Below, piece by piece: positions 52,668-63,615 of a stretch of 64,000 bases of DNA. Position numbers and translations under genes: made by a program. This DNA comes from Clostridium sp. BNL1100 (GTDB lineage: Bacteria > Bacillota > Clostridia > Acetivibrionales > DSM-1351). Numbering within the stretch: position 1 is the first letter of the stretch; each line of letters starts with the position of its first letter. The notes under the pieces are model-generated. The model had not been told where the DNA came from and did no database searches. It saw only the letters and a list, made by a program, of their open reading frames with translations. The DNA lies in contig NC_016791.1 of NCBI RefSeq assembly GCF_000244875.1, positions 4,097,001 to 4,161,000 on the forward strand, read 5' to 3'.

Positions 52668-52789
52668 TAAATAATTCATACCCTTGGGATTTTGATGGAT
52701 ATTTATACTCTGGATTAAGCTTATATATCTATACCCTTTATATTAAAAATTACTAAAAGGTGTATTAAAGGCCGAGATAAGGAGGAAAA

Positions 52790-53384
52790 ATGGGGTACAT
52801 ATTTTATGCGTTAAACAACTCCGCCAATTGTGCCGGCATGGCACCTCCTGCCCTTGCAGGAGGTGCCTTTGGGGTCGCTGCACTTCCTCCTGCCATGAAC
52901 ATGGCAGGAACATACATAATTGTTAATACCATGACTAATAACAGATACATAGGTATTGCGGCAAATATTCAAAATCGATTTCAAACACGACTTGCTACTG
53001 TTACCGAGATGGGGTTCGGTCCCGCTGTATTAGCTAATATCGGAGTAACCTGGGGGGGTCGCTCATTGTCGAAATACTTTACCTGTACCTCCTCTAGTTC
53101 CTGCAGCAGCGCCGGTGCCCGGTAGTATTCCGATTGCACCCGCTGCCGGGGCCCCATATACTGCAATTATAGACGGCGCAGTCATAAATCTGGAGCATTT
53201 GTTGATTCGTTTCATATTAACACGGCTCGGTGCCGGAGGTACGGTATCAAACAATCTAATGGTAGGCCCTTATGTTAACCCTACACCGTATCCCATTACC
53301 GTTGCATTACAATGGGGTGCCATGGGAGGACTTTTTGTAGCAAATACCATGCAAGCTATCTGGGGGGCCGGTGTAGCTTGGTAA
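52790..53384 (+). pseudogene. GIY-YIG-like protein gene split by a frameshift in a G7 tract
   Basis: Two overlapping frames make one protein. Frame one starts at ATG 52790 (AAGGAGG upstream) and contains the GIY-YIG core GTYIIVN, RYIGIA and NIQNRFQTR, then runs out at TAG 53123. In the +1-shifted frame, open from 53049, the sequence continues with a Pro/Ala-rich linker and INLEHLLIRFIL, which supplies the conserved GIY-YIG Glu, to TAA 53384. Removing one G from GGGGGGG (53052-53058) joins them into ~197 residues. This is a recent frameshift, a sequencing error or a phase-variable tract. The family cuts or binds nucleic acids; the active residues visible are intact. Confidence 0.72.
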
Positions 53385-53420
53385 GAACAGCTAAACATTA
53401 TAAGACCAACAAATAAACAA

Positions 53421-53449
53421 GCCTGACACCTCTTTTAAAGGTGTCAGGC
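53421..53449. terminator. Terminator of the DUF2589/GIY-YIG operon
   Basis: A 10-bp stem GCCTGACACC/GGTGTCAGGC is followed by a T-rich plus strand. It is convergent with ugpC. Confidence 0.85.
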
Positions 53450-53509
53450 CGCTATTTTTCAATATAACTTATTCTTTTTAGTCCAAACCATACGGCTCAT
53501 TAACTAATA

Positions 53510-54628
53510 TTAGTTAATAATTGTACGCTCAGTTTCCTTGTCAAATATATGAAGCTTGTTAGCGTCTATTGCAACCTTAATAACATCACCAGACTGAGTC
53601 TTTGTTCTAGCATTAACTCTTGCAGTAACAGTTCCAGTTGCACCTTCAATTATCATATAGAGATAAGTTTCAGCACCCAGCATTTCAACCAAGTCAACTT
53701 TAGCTTCTACCATACTGTCTGGCATTGATTCAATGTACATTGCCTCATCATGAAGATGTTCAGGTCTAACACCAACAACAACTTCCTTACCGATGTAATC
53801 AGTTCCTTCCAATTTCTTAGCCTTACCTTCAGGAATCTTAATATCATTCTTACCGAATACGAGATGTAAGTCATTTCCTCTCTTAGTAAGAACAGCATTC
53901 ATAAAGTTCATTTGAGGGCTTCCTATGAAACCTCCAACGAATATGTTGCATGGTCTGTCATACAGAGCTGTTGGTGAATCAACCTGTTGGATGTATCCAT
54001 CCTTCATAACAACGATTCTTGTACCCATTGTCATAGCTTCTGTCTGGTCATGTGTTACATATATAAATGTTGTGTTAAGTCTGTTGTGTAGTCTTCCTAT
54101 CTCAGTTCTCATCTGAACTCTGAGCTTAGCATCCAAGTTTGAGAGAGGTTCGTCCATTAAGAATACTTTAGGTTCACGAACGATAGCACGTCCTAACGCA
54201 ACTCTCTGTCTCTGACCACCTGATAAAGCCTTTGGCTTTCTGTCAAGCAAATGTTCGATATCGAGGATTTTTGCTGCTTCCTGAACACGCTTCTTTATTT
54301 CTTCCTTTGGAGTCTTTCTCAATTTTAAACCAAAAGCCATGTTATCAAATACTGTCATGTGAGGATACAATGCATAGTTCTGGAAAACCATCGCTATATC
54401 TCTATCCTTTGGAGCAACATCGTTTACTAATTTATCACCAATGTACAATTCGCCTTCTGAAATTTCTTCCAAACCAGCTATCATTCTAAGTGTAGTAGTC
54501 TTACCACATCCTGAAGGACCAACCAGAACAAGGAATTCATTGTGTTCGATATCAAGATTAAAATCATTAACAGCAGTAACCCCACCTGCATATCTTTTGT
54601 AAATATTCTTTAGCTTTAAACTAGCCAT
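53510..54628 (-). CDS. ugpC: Sugar ABC transporter ATPase (UgpC/MsmX/MalK type)
   Basis: The 372-residue ATPase has Walker [11 protein letters not shown]-loop [20 protein letters not shown], signature [15 protein letters not shown], Walker [13 protein letters not shown] and a C-terminal TOBE/regulatory domain ([13 protein letters not shown]). It stands alone without permease or binding-protein genes, as the multitask ATPase MsmX/UgpC does in Firmicutes, where it energises several carbohydrate importers. ATG 54628 follows GGGAGG by about 9 nt. Confidence 0.92.
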   Translation of the reverse strand: MASLKLKNIYKRYAGGVTAVNDFNLDIEHNEFLVLVGPSGCGKTTTLRMIAGLEEISEGELYIGDKLVNDVAPKDRDIAMVFQNYALYPHMTVFDNMAFGLKLRKTPKEEIKKRVQEAAKILDIEHLLDRKPKALSGGQRQRVALGRAIVREPKVFLMDEPLSNLDAKLRVQMRTEIGRLHNRLNTTFIYVTHDQTEAMTMGTRIVVMKDGYIQQVDSPTALYDRPCNIFVGGFIGSPQMNFMNAVLTKRGNDLHLVFGKNDIKIPEGKAKKLEGTDYIGKEVVVGVRPEHLHDEAMYIESMPDSMVEAKVDLVEMLGAETYLYMIIEGATGTVTARVNARTKTQSGDVIKVAIDANKLHIFDKETERTIIN

Positions 54629-54836
54629 TTTTATACCTCCCTGAAACATCCTTATAAATTTAAGTTATCAACGTATCACGATTTATATATATTATGATAC
54701 ACTGCTGACCTTTTACAAACCATATTGTTTTTTAACAAAATTAAATTTTTGCTTTTAGTACTTTTGTATAGTATTAAAAATATAATTCTTATATTGCATA
54801 AAATTTGCATAAATAAAATAAAAATCCTCTGTTATA

Positions 54837-54865
54837 TTGAATTTTTATGCATCGCATTGTATAAT
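54837..54865 (+). promoter_or_regulatory. argC promoter with overlapping ARG-box-like operator
   Basis: TTGAAT and TATAAT are 17 bp apart. TGAATTTTTATGCA (54838-54851) covers the -35 and fits the ArgR consensus TGAAT-N4-ATTCA in most positions. The argD promoter has the same design. Confidence 0.7.
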
Positions 54866-54886
54866 TATAAAATAATATTAATTTTA

Positions 54887-54900
54887 TGCATAAATTTTCA
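54887..54900 (+). promoter_or_regulatory. Second ARG-box-like site upstream of argC
   Basis: TGCATAAATTTTCA lies just downstream of the -10. Paired boxes are typical for hexameric ArgR. Confidence 0.55.
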
Positions 54901-54965
54901 ATATCCGAAATTTTATTGTGAATATATCTATCTGCTATCTATTATATAGAAAGGATTGAATCTAT

Positions 54966-55907
54966 ATGAAATATAAAATTTATGTAGACGGAAGTGAAGG
55001 TACTACAGGATTAAAGATAAATGAAAGATTGGAAAAAAGAAACGACATTGAAATTCTAAGGATAGACCCTGATAAACGTAAAGATATTAATGAAAGAAAA
55101 AAATACATAAATAGTGCAGATATAGTTTTTCTTTGTCTGCCGGATTCCGCTGCTAAGGAAGCAGTATCACTTACAGAAAATCCTTCTACTAAAATTATTG
55201 ATGCAAGTACGGCTCACAGGATTGACCCTGACTGGGCTTATGGTTTGCCTGAATTAAGCAGTGGTCACCGTGAGAAGATACAAAATTCAAAAAGGGTTGC
55301 TGTTCCGGGCTGTTATGCAACAGGATTTATCAGTATAGTCCATCCACTTGTTGCAGGCAACATTCTTCCAAAGGATTACCCTGTAACCTGCCATGCTCTT
55401 TCCGGGTACAGCGGCGGAGGAAAAAAACTCATAGCACAGTACGAATCTCCTGAAGGACACAATTTTGAGAGTCCACAGCTTTATGCCCTAGGCCTGTCAC
55501 ACAAACATATTCCTGAAATGACTGTTATCAGCGGACTTGAACACTCACCTATTTTTTCTCCTATAGTATGTTCATATTTCAAGGGTATGTCGGTATGTGT
55601 GCCTTTATACAGAAAACTTCTTTCAGGAACTCCTTCTATTGAAAAGATTCATGAGTACATTACTAATTACTATAGTAATCAAAAATTTATGAAGGTCATG
55701 CCACTAGGTACGGAAAAGGAGTTTCCCAACAGTTTTCTTGGTGCTACCCGTGTCAATGATACAAACTACCTTGAAATCTATGTTACAGGAAATGAAGAAC
55801 AAATCATGCTTGTATCTGTTCTGGATAATTTGGGAAAAGGTTCTTCCGGTGCCGCCATACAAAATATGAATATAATGTTGGGATTTGACGAGGATACCGG
55901 ACTTTAA
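54966..55907 (+). CDS. argC: N-acetyl-gamma-glutamyl-phosphate reductase
   Basis: The 313-residue enzyme reduces N-acetylglutamyl phosphate to the semialdehyde, the third step of arginine synthesis. The N-terminal VDGSEGTTGLKI, catalytic Cys in VPGCYATG and SGYSGGGKKL fit the shorter type-2 ArgC (about 310 residues rather than ~345). It is first gene of the argC-argB unit. Confidence 0.95.
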   Translation: MKYKIYVDGSEGTTGLKINERLEKRNDIEILRIDPDKRKDINERKKYINSADIVFLCLPDSAAKEAVSLTENPSTKIIDASTAHRIDPDWAYGLPELSSGHREKIQNSKRVAVPGCYATGFISIVHPLVAGNILPKDYPVTCHALSGYSGGGKKLIAQYESPEGHNFESPQLYALGLSHKHIPEMTVISGLEHSPIFSPIVCSYFKGMSVCVPLYRKLLSGTPSIEKIHEYITNYYSNQKFMKVMPLGTEKEFPNSFLGATRVNDTNYLEIYVTGNEEQIMLVSVLDNLGKGSSGAAIQNMNIMLGFDEDTGL

Positions 55908-55958
55908 TAATAATTTAAATATCTGAGCCATATTTCAGATTTAACGGAGGTCAATTTT

Positions 55959-56870
55959 ATGAATTATGATAATTTGATTAAGAAAGCAGAAATATTAATT
56001 GAAGCACTTCCTTACATACAGAAACTTTATGGTAAAACCGTTGTAATAAAATACGGCGGCAATGCAATGATTAATGATGAACTTAAAAATTCGGTAATGG
56101 AAGATATTACGCTTTTAAAATATATCGGAATGAACCCTGTGTTGGTACACGGTGGCGGGCCCGACATAAACAAGGCACTTCAGAATTACAACGTAAAGAG
56201 TGAGTTTGTAAACGGTTTAAGAGTTACGGACGCACAGACTATAGAAGTTGCTCAGATGGTTCTGGTTGGAAAAACCAACAAGCAGATTGTATCAATGCTC
56301 AACCACAAAGGCGGAAAAGCCATAGGCTTGTGTGGTATCGACGGAAAGCTCATTGAATGTGAACAGTATAAAACGGAAATCGACGGAGAGCTAAAGGACA
56401 TAGGATATGTCGGAACAATTACAAAAATTAATTCAAAGGTTCTTGAGCTTATCTCAAAAGATGAATACATACCGGTTGTAGCTCCAATAGGTGTGGGCCC
56501 CGACGGTGAGAGCTACAATATAAACGCAGATACCGTAGCAGGTGAAATTGCGGCTGCACTGAAAGCGGAAAAGCTCATGCTTCTCACAGATGTAGAAGGT
56601 GTCAAGCCTTCAAAGGACAGCGAATCAATAATTCCCGCCCTTACTATTGACGAGGTTTATGACCTTATTGATAAAAAGGTAATTGCCGGAGGTATGATAC
56701 CAAAAGTTTTAGGTTGTGTTGAAGCACTTGAAAAGGGCGTTGGCAGAACACACATAATTGACGGACGTATTCCCCACTGTATTCTTCTTGAAATTTTCAC
56801 TTACAAGGGAATCGGTACAATGATTATGAAAGATAAGCATCTTTACCACGAAAACGAGGCTTTGTATTAA
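55959..56870 (+). CDS. argB: Acetylglutamate kinase
   Basis: The 303-residue amino-acid kinase has [33 protein letters not shown] and DVEGV. The extended N-terminal helix (about 25 residues before the first motif) is the type found in arginine-inhibited hexameric enzymes, so this is probably the feedback-controlled step. GGAGG precedes the ATG. Confidence 0.96.
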   Translation: MNYDNLIKKAEILIEALPYIQKLYGKTVVIKYGGNAMINDELKNSVMEDITLLKYIGMNPVLVHGGGPDINKALQNYNVKSEFVNGLRVTDAQTIEVAQMVLVGKTNKQIVSMLNHKGGKAIGLCGIDGKLIECEQYKTEIDGELKDIGYVGTITKINSKVLELISKDEYIPVVAPIGVGPDGESYNINADTVAGEIAAALKAEKLMLLTDVEGVKPSKDSESIIPALTIDEVYDLIDKKVIAGGMIPKVLGCVEALEKGVGRTHIIDGRIPHCILLEIFTYKGIGTMIMKDKHLYHENEALY

Positions 56871-56984
56871 TATTAATTATTAAAACCCGGTCTAAAGTAA
56901 TTTTATAAGGCATTTGACACTTCCTGTACTGGCTTAGCATAGGAAGTGTATTAATTTATAAAGAAAATCACATACATAAATTGG

Positions 56985-57013
56985 TTGCATTTTTATGCAT
57001 ATTAATGTATAAT
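56985..57013 (+). promoter_or_regulatory. argD operon promoter with overlapping ARG-box-like operator
   Basis: TTGCAT and TATAAT are 17 bp apart. TGCATTTTTATGCA (56986-56999), nearly a perfect palindrome, overlaps the -35. Confidence 0.72.
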
Positions 57014-57066
57014 TATAAATTATAAATAACGCAATAATATATTTTAGGCATGAAGGAGTGATTATC

Positions 57067-58269
57067 ATGGGTTTTGAAAAAATACAGGAATATGATGATA
57101 AATATTACATGAATACATTTGGTAAAAGGATACCTGTTGCCTTTAAAAGAGGTAAGGGTATACACTTATGGAGTACAGAAGGAGAAAAGTACACAGACTT
57201 TTTCTCAGGAATTGCAGTGAATTCCATAGGTTACGGCCATCCGATTTTTACTGAAATGGTCAGTGAGCAGTTGAATAATCTTGTACACTGTTCGAATCTT
57301 TACTACATAGAGCCACAGGCTCAGCTTGCTAAAGAGCTGGTAGAAAACTCCTGTGCAGATAAGATATTTTTTGCCAACAGCGGCGCTGAAGCCAACGAAG
57401 GTGCAATCAAGCTTGCAAGAATTTACTTTAAAAAACAAGGTATGCCGGAAAAATACGAGATTATAACCCTTAATAAGTCCTTTCATGGAAGAACCATAAC
57501 AACTCTTAGCGCTACAGGTCAGGAAAAGTATGCAAAGCCCTTTGAGCCACTTACACAAGGTTTTAAAAAAGTTCCTCAAAACGATATAGCTGCTTTGGAA
57601 GCTGCCATTACTGAAAATACGTGTGCAATTATGTTGGAACCCATTCAAGGAGAAAGCGGAGTTTACCCGTGTGATTGCGAGTATATGAAAAAAGTCAGGA
57701 ATTTGTGCAATGACAAAAACCTGCTGCTTATATTCGATGAAGTTCAGACCGGCATGGGAAGAACCGGCAAACTCTTCGGATACCAAAACTTTGACATCGA
57801 GCCTGATATATTTACTCTTGCAAAGGCTTTGGGAGGAGGAATTCCTATAGCTGCGGTATGTGCTAAAGAATCGGTTGCAGAGGCATTTGCCCCCGGCGAC
57901 CACGGTTCAACTTTCGGAGGAAATCCTTTAGCCTGCACAGCGGGTCTTGCAGTTATGAAAATAATGAAGGACGAGAAGCTTCCTGAAAATGCTGAGAAAA
58001 TCGGCAGCTACATTAAGAGCGAACTGGAAAAAATGGCATCCGCTTCCTACCCCATAATTTCTGAAGTGAGGGCGGCAGGCCTTATGATTGGCATAGAGCT
58101 TAACAAGGCTATCGCTCCTAATGTCAAAAACAAAATGTTTGAAAAGAAATACCTTATTGCCAATATAGGTCAAAATATTTTGAGAATACTTCCGCCTCTT
58201 ATTATTACGCAGGAAGACGCAGATGATTTTATTAAAACATTAAAAGAATCATTGGAAGAATTAAATTAA
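57067..58269 (+). CDS. argD: Acetylornithine aminotransferase
   Basis: The 400-residue class III aminotransferase has FFANSGAEANEGAIKLAR, the cofactor-binding LIFDEVQTGMGRTG, the PLP lysine in TLAKALGGG and FGGNPLACTAG. It transaminates N-acetylglutamate semialdehyde to N-acetylornithine. ATG 57067 follows AAGGAG; ATG 57058 is inside the site. It heads the second arginine unit with carA, carB and argF. Confidence 0.95.
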   Translation: MGFEKIQEYDDKYYMNTFGKRIPVAFKRGKGIHLWSTEGEKYTDFFSGIAVNSIGYGHPIFTEMVSEQLNNLVHCSNLYYIEPQAQLAKELVENSCADKIFFANSGAEANEGAIKLARIYFKKQGMPEKYEIITLNKSFHGRTITTLSATGQEKYAKPFEPLTQGFKKVPQNDIAALEAAITENTCAIMLEPIQGESGVYPCDCEYMKKVRNLCNDKNLLLIFDEVQTGMGRTGKLFGYQNFDIEPDIFTLAKALGGGIPIAAVCAKESVAEAFAPGDHGSTFGGNPLACTAGLAVMKIMKDEKLPENAEKIGSYIKSELEKMASASYPIISEVRAAGLMIGIELNKAIAPNVKNKMFEKKYLIANIGQNILRILPPLIITQEDADDFIKTLKESLEELN

Positions 58270-58313
58270 ACAAATTAGCGAGTCGCTTTCAGGCTCACGG
58301 AGGTTTATATATA

Positions 58314-59369
58314 ATGAAAGCAGTTCTATTACTTGAAGACGGTACATATTTCTCAGGAGAAGGTTTTGGAAAAAGCGGAGAAACAGCCGGAGAAATTGTT
58401 TTTAATACTTGTATGACAGGGTATCAGGAAATAACTACTGACCCTTCCTATAACGGGCAGATTGTAACCATGACATACCCCCTTGTCGGGAACTACGGAT
58501 TCAATTCTATCGACAATGAATCCTACAAGCCTCATGTTCAGGGCTTTATAGTTAAGGAACTTTGCTCTACTCCCAGCAACTGGAGAAATGATATGGACCC
58601 GGATCAATATTTTGCAAAACACAATATTGTAGGTATTAAAAGTATTGATACCAGAGCGTTAACCCAGCATATACGTAAGCATGGGAGCATGTACGGAATC
58701 ATATCTACAGAATGTGGGAATCTGGATACCCTACGCAAAAACCTTGAAAACTATAAAAGTGTCCCAAGAAACCTTGTAATGGAGGTTACGTCAAAAACTC
58801 CGACTCATCTTCCCGGCTCTGGTAAAAAGGTGGTACTACTGGATTTCGGTGTAAAAAGCAACATAATACGTTCTCTTGAAAGCAGAGACTGCGATATACA
58901 CATTCTCCCTGCTTTCAGTACCTTTGATGAGATTATGGAATTAAATCCTGACGGTATTCTTCTTTCCAACGGACCCGGTGACCCAAGGGATTTAACTGTT
59001 GCTAAAAAAACAGTTCAAAAGCTTCTGGGAATAAAACCAATCATGGGAATTTGCCTTGGACATCAACTTTTGGGACTCTCATTGGGATGCAATGTTAAAA
59101 AACTCAAATTTGGCCACCACGGCGGCAACCATCCTGTTAAGGATTACATTACAGGAAGATGTTATATTACTTCTCAGAATCACAATTATGCAATAGACAG
59201 CAGTTCCAACGATGATATCGTAATAACACACAGGAATGTAAATGATGATACAATTGAAGGCTTCAGACACAAAACGCTTCCATTGATAAGCGTACAGTAC
59301 CATCCTGAAGCAGCACCGGGTCCACAGGATTCCGCATACATTTTTGATGACTTTGTAAAAATGCTTTAG
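58314..59369 (+). CDS. carA: Carbamoyl-phosphate synthase small subunit
   Basis: The 351-residue glutaminase subunit supplies ammonia to CarB. The C-terminal class I glutaminase has the catalytic Cys in [11 protein letters not shown] and the His/Glu pair in [10 protein letters not shown]. The N-terminal half is the CPS-specific domain ([17 protein letters not shown]). It is placed in an arginine operon and is thus probably the arginine-regulated form. Confidence 0.96.
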   Translation: MKAVLLLEDGTYFSGEGFGKSGETAGEIVFNTCMTGYQEITTDPSYNGQIVTMTYPLVGNYGFNSIDNESYKPHVQGFIVKELCSTPSNWRNDMDPDQYFAKHNIVGIKSIDTRALTQHIRKHGSMYGIISTECGNLDTLRKNLENYKSVPRNLVMEVTSKTPTHLPGSGKKVVLLDFGVKSNIIRSLESRDCDIHILPAFSTFDEIMELNPDGILLSNGPGDPRDLTVAKKTVQKLLGIKPIMGICLGHQLLGLSLGCNVKKLKFGHHGGNHPVKDYITGRCYITSQNHNYAIDSSSNDDIVITHRNVNDDTIEGFRHKTLPLISVQYHPEAAPGPQDSAYIFDDFVKML

Positions 59370-59437
59370 TTTTTAAAATTTTTAACAAGCAGTTAATACA
59401 TCATATTACCGCATTGCGGCTCATGGAGGCGAATGGT

Positions 59438-62400
59438 ATGCCAAGGAATATAAATATAAAAAAAGTTTTGGTAATAGGTTCAGGGCCGATCGTAATAGGC
59501 CAGGCTGCAGAGTTTGACTATTCCGGTACTCAAGCCTGCAAGTCCTTACGGGAAGAAGGTATTGAGGTTGTTCTGATTAACAGTAACCCAGCCACAATTA
59601 TGACTGATACCCAATCAGCAGATAAGGTATATATTGAACCCATTACTCTTGAATTTGTTAAGAAAATCATATATAAGGAAAAGCCTGATGGAATTCTCGC
59701 ATCACTCGGCGGTCAAACCGGCCTTAACATGGCTGTTGAACTTGCTGAAGACGGAATTCTTGACGAGCTTAACATAGAACTTCTGGGAACTTCCCTCTCC
59801 TCTATAAAAAAAGCAGAGGACAGAGAGCTTTTCAAGGAGACAATGCAAGAAATTGATGAAAAGGTTGCACCAAGTAAAATTGTAACAACCATGCAGGATG
59901 CTATTGAATTTGCAAAAGAAATCGGATTCCCTATTATTATCAGACCTGCTTACACACTGGGAGGTTCCGGCGGTGGAATAGCAAATAATATGGAAGAATT
60001 TAAATATATTTGCGGAAAAGGCCTCAAGCTTAGTATGATTAGTCAGGTTCTACTTGAGCAAAGTGTTGCAGGCTGGAAAGAAATTGAATATGAAGTAATG
60101 CGTGATAGCAATGACAACTGCATTATTATATGTAATATGGAAAACTTTGACCCGGTTGGAGTACATACCGGGGACAGTATAGTTGTTGCTCCCAGCCAGA
60201 CCCTGTCTGACGTTGAGTACCAGATGCTGAGAACCGCTTCCATAAAGATAATAAGGGCTTTGGATATAAAGGGTGGCTGCAACATACAGTTTGCTTTAAA
60301 TCCCGACAGCTTTGAGTATGTAGTTATTGAGGTGAATCCAAGAGTCAGCCGTTCAAGTGCATTGGCATCAAAAGCGACTGGATATCCTATTGCAAGAGTT
60401 ACGGCAAAAATAGCTATAGGAATGACACTTGACGAAATAAAGAACTCTGTTACAAAAACCACCAGTGCGTGCTTTGAGCCGTCATTGGACTATGTTGTAA
60501 CAAAGGTTCCCCGTTGGCCTTTTGACAAGTTCGCCAATGCTGACAGAAGCCTTGGAACACAGATGAAAGCTACCGGTGAGGTTATGGCCATCGGACGTAC
60601 ATTTGAGGAATCCTTGCTTAAAGCAATTGACTCTCTTGATATTAAATTTAATTATCAGCTGGGTCTCAGCCTGTTTGACAGTATGAGCCGAGAAGACCTT
60701 GTTGAGTATATAAAGCACCCTAATGATCAACGAATATTCGCAATTTGCAAAGCTATACAAAAGGGTGTTTCAGCAGGTGAAATAGTCAGAATTACAAAAA
60801 TTGACGACTTCTTTATAAGAAAACTTAAAAAGATTGTAAGACTGGGAGAAGAAATAACAAATGCAGGTATTGCATGGCTTGATTATGATTTATATGCAAG
60901 GGCAAAGAAAATAGGGTTTGGTGATTCCTATATAGCCAATCTTGCCAACGTACCTCTTGAAAAAATACTTGAATTGAGACAAAAGTATCCTATCAACCCT
61001 GTTTACAAGATTGTTGATACCTGTGCAGGTGAATTCGAAGCCGCTACTCCGTACTATTATTCAACATATGAAGAAAAAGACGATGTTGAGGTTACCACAG
61101 GTGATAAGGTTCTGGTTATAGGCTCAGGCCCCATAAGAATCGGTCAGGGTATAGAATTCGATTATTGCAGCGTACATTCCGTTGAAACCCTTAAAGAAAT
61201 GGGAATTGAATCAATTATTATAAATAATAATCCCGAAACTGTTAGCACGGACTTCGATACCTCCGACAAGCTGTATTTTGAACCTCTTACAAAGGAATGT
61301 GTTCTGGATATTATAGAAAAGGAAAAACCACTTGGGGTTATTGTTCAATTTGGCGGTCAGACTGCAATAAATCTGGCTGAAACCCTGCATCAAGAAGGTG
61401 TAAAGATTCTCGGAACATCAGTCCGCAGTATAGACGTTGCAGAGGACAGGGATAAATTCTTAAAGCTTCTGGAGTCTTTGGATATTCCTATTCCGGAAGG
61501 TAATACAGCCTATTCCTTCCAACATGCAAAGGAGATTGCCAATAAAATCGGTTATCCCGTTCTGGTAAGGCCATCTTATGTACTTGGGGGCCGTGCCATG
61601 GAAATTGTATATAACGACAAGACTCTTGAAGAATACATCACTATGGCTTCTGAAATTTCTACAGAACACCCTATTCTAATTGACAAATATGTAGTTGGTA
61701 AAGAAATGGAAGTTGACGGAATATGTGATGAAAATGAGGTCCTTATTCCGGGAATCATGGAACATATAGAACGTGCGGGAGTTCATTCCGGAGACAGTAT
61801 TGCCGTTTATCCTCCGAGAAATCTTTCTCAAAAGGTAAAAGATACTATTGAGGACTATACTATCCGTCTTGCCAAGGCTCTAAAAGTAAAAGGTTTGTTT
61901 AATATACAATTCGTTATGGATAGCAATGAAAAAGTCTATGTAATTGAGGTTAATCCCCGTGCCAGCAGAACTGTCCCTATAATGAGCAAGATAACGGGAA
62001 TTCCTATGGTAGGCGTAGCCACTAAGTTGATTATGGGCAAAACCCTTAAAGAATTGGGTTATAAAAATGGCCTTGCTAAAGAAACCGATTTTTACGCAGT
62101 AAAAGCACCTGTCTTTTCATTTGCAAAGCTGACTACAGTTGATACATTCCTAGGGCCTGAAATGAAATCTACAGGCGAGGTTATGGGTGTTGACAGAGAT
62201 TACTACAATGCGTTGTACAAGGCAGTAGCTGCTTCCGGTACTAAGATACCATCCGGCGGAAATGTTCTTTTGTCGGTTGCTGACAGGGATAAAAATGAAT
62301 GCAGAGATATAGCCAATAAATTACTGGAGCTTGGATTCAGACTATCGGCTACAAAAGGAACATATGAAGCATTAAAGTATGCAAACCTTCCTGTTGAATT

Positions 62401-62650
62401 TATTGAAGATGAAAAAGTTCTTGATTTGATAAAGGAAGATAAAATTACACTGGTTATTAATACTCCAACAAGAGGTAAAATGCCTGAAAGAAAAGGTTTT
62501 GTCCTCAGAAGAACCGCAATGGAATACAATATTCCGTGCATAACTTCTCTGGATACAACCAATGCGGTTTTAAGTATTTTGGAACGTCTCATAGCAGACA
62601 ATAAGGCCGACGTTTATGCCCTTGATGAATATTCAGTATATAGAGGTTAA
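59438..62650 (+). CDS. carB: Carbamoyl-phosphate synthase large subunit
   Basis: The 1070-residue enzyme makes carbamoyl phosphate. Two homologous halves are visible, each opening with a [10 protein letters not shown] motif (residues ~8 and ~555; [13 protein letters not shown] and [13 protein letters not shown]) and an ATP-grasp domain, followed by a C-terminal allosteric MGS-like domain (~940-1070). ATG 59438 is chosen because GGAGG lies 8 nt upstream; the ORF extends to 59414. Confidence 0.97.
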   Translation: MPRNINIKKVLVIGSGPIVIGQAAEFDYSGTQACKSLREEGIEVVLINSNPATIMTDTQSADKVYIEPITLEFVKKIIYKEKPDGILASLGGQTGLNMAVELAEDGILDELNIELLGTSLSSIKKAEDRELFKETMQEIDEKVAPSKIVTTMQDAIEFAKEIGFPIIIRPAYTLGGSGGGIANNMEEFKYICGKGLKLSMISQVLLEQSVAGWKEIEYEVMRDSNDNCIIICNMENFDPVGVHTGDSIVVAPSQTLSDVEYQMLRTASIKIIRALDIKGGCNIQFALNPDSFEYVVIEVNPRVSRSSALASKATGYPIARVTAKIAIGMTLDEIKNSVTKTTSACFEPSLDYVVTKVPRWPFDKFANADRSLGTQMKATGEVMAIGRTFEESLLKAIDSLDIKFNYQLGLSLFDSMSREDLVEYIKHPNDQRIFAICKAIQKGVSAGEIVRITKIDDFFIRKLKKIVRLGEEITNAGIAWLDYDLYARAKKIGFGDSYIANLANVPLEKILELRQKYPINPVYKIVDTCAGEFEAATPYYYSTYEEKDDVEVTTGDKVLVIGSGPIRIGQGIEFDYCSVHSVETLKEMGIESIIINNNPETVSTDFDTSDKLYFEPLTKECVLDIIEKEKPLGVIVQFGGQTAINLAETLHQEGVKILGTSVRSIDVAEDRDKFLKLLESLDIPIPEGNTAYSFQHAKEIANKIGYPVLVRPSYVLGGRAMEIVYNDKTLEEYITMASEISTEHPILIDKYVVGKEMEVDGICDENEVLIPGIMEHIERAGVHSGDSIAVYPPRNLSQKVKDTIEDYTIRLAKALKVKGLFNIQFVMDSNEKVYVIEVNPRASRTVPIMSKITGIPMVGVATKLIMGKTLKELGYKNGLAKETDFYAVKAPVFSFAKLTTVDTFLGPEMKSTGEVMGVDRDYYNALYKAVAASGTKIPSGGNVLLSVADRDKNECRDIANKLLELGFRLSATKGTYEALKYANLPVEFIEDEKVLDLIKEDKITLVINTPTRGKMPERKGFVLRRTAMEYNIPCITSLDTTNAVLSILERLIADNKADVYALDEYSVYRG

Positions 62651-62677
62651 AATCTATTTAATGGAGGTAATATTGTT

Positions 62678-63595
62678 ATGAAACATTTATTAAGTCTTAA
62701 TGATTTAAGCACTGATGAGATACATGATTTATTAAAGCTTTCTGGAAAGCTCAAGAGGCAGACCAAGGAAGGAGTGCAGCACCATCTTCTAAAGGGTAAG
62801 ACACTTGGAATGATTTTTACAAAGTCATCCACCAGAACCAGGGTTTCCTTTGAAGTTGGTATGTATCAACTGGGTGGGTATTCCCTCTTTCTAAGCTCAA
62901 ACGATATACAGCTTGGCCGGGGTGAGTCTATTTTTGATACTGCTAATGTTCTGTCCCGTTACATAGACGGAATTATGATAAGAACCTTCAAGCAGAGCGA
63001 CGTTGAAGACCTTGCAAAGTACGGAACTATCCCGGTAATAAACGGTTTAACTGATGAAATGCATCCGTGTCAGATACTTGCAGATCTGCTGACTGTTTAT
63101 GAACACAAAGGGAAACTTGAGGGTCTGAAGCTTGCATATATAGGTGACGGGAATAATGTTGCCCACTCCCTGCTACATGGCTGTGCCAAAACGGGAATGG
63201 ACATTGCAATAGCTTCTCCTAAAGGCTATGAATGTGACAGCAGATATGTGGATGAAGCAAAAGAAGCTGCAAAGTCCAGCGGTTCCAAGGTAGTACTAAC
63301 TCAAGACCCTGTTGAGGCAATTGCTAATGCGGACGTTGTTTATGCAGATACATGGATAAGCATGGGTCAGGAAGACCAAAAGAAAGAAAAGCTTAATATA
63401 TTCATGCCCTATCAGATTAATTCCCAGTTGTTTGCTAAAGCAAAGGAGGACGCAATATTCCTCCACTGCCTGCCGGCATACAGAGGCTACGAAGTAACCG
63501 ATGACGTTATTGACGGAGCTCAATCAGTTATTTTTGACGAAGCAGAAAATCGTCTGCACGCTCAGAAGGCAGTGATGGCAACCCTAATAGGTTAA
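62678..63595 (+). CDS. argF: Ornithine carbamoyltransferase
   Basis: The 305-residue enzyme joins carbamoyl phosphate and ornithine to citrulline. It carries the carbamoyl-phosphate loop SSTRTRVSFE, MHPCQILADLLT and the ornithine-loop HCLPAYRG. GGAGGTAA precedes the ATG. It is the fourth gene of the argD operon. Confidence 0.97.
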   Translation: MKHLLSLNDLSTDEIHDLLKLSGKLKRQTKEGVQHHLLKGKTLGMIFTKSSTRTRVSFEVGMYQLGGYSLFLSSNDIQLGRGESIFDTANVLSRYIDGIMIRTFKQSDVEDLAKYGTIPVINGLTDEMHPCQILADLLTVYEHKGKLEGLKLAYIGDGNNVAHSLLHGCAKTGMDIAIASPKGYECDSRYVDEAKEAAKSSGSKVVLTQDPVEAIANADVVYADTWISMGQEDQKKEKLNIFMPYQINSQLFAKAKEDAIFLHCLPAYRGYEVTDDVIDGAQSVIFDEAENRLHAQKAVMATLIG

Positions 63596-63615
63596 AATCA
63601 GAATGAGGGATTAAC

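Larger units (their letters stand above)
54629..54965. other. Divergent region between ugpC and argC with ARG-box-like palindromes
   Basis: The 337-bp A+T-rich region has no ORF. It contains the argC promoter with an overlapping ARG-box-like site (54837-54865), a second such site (54887-54900) and further TGCAT half-sites at 54795-54810. Confidence 0.6.

Noticed and set aside
57205-57903. A 232-residue minus-strand ORF inside argD
   Set aside because: It is antisense to a clearly conserved gene, has no ribosome site and has an erratic Cys/Phe/Tyr-rich composition typical of shadow frames.
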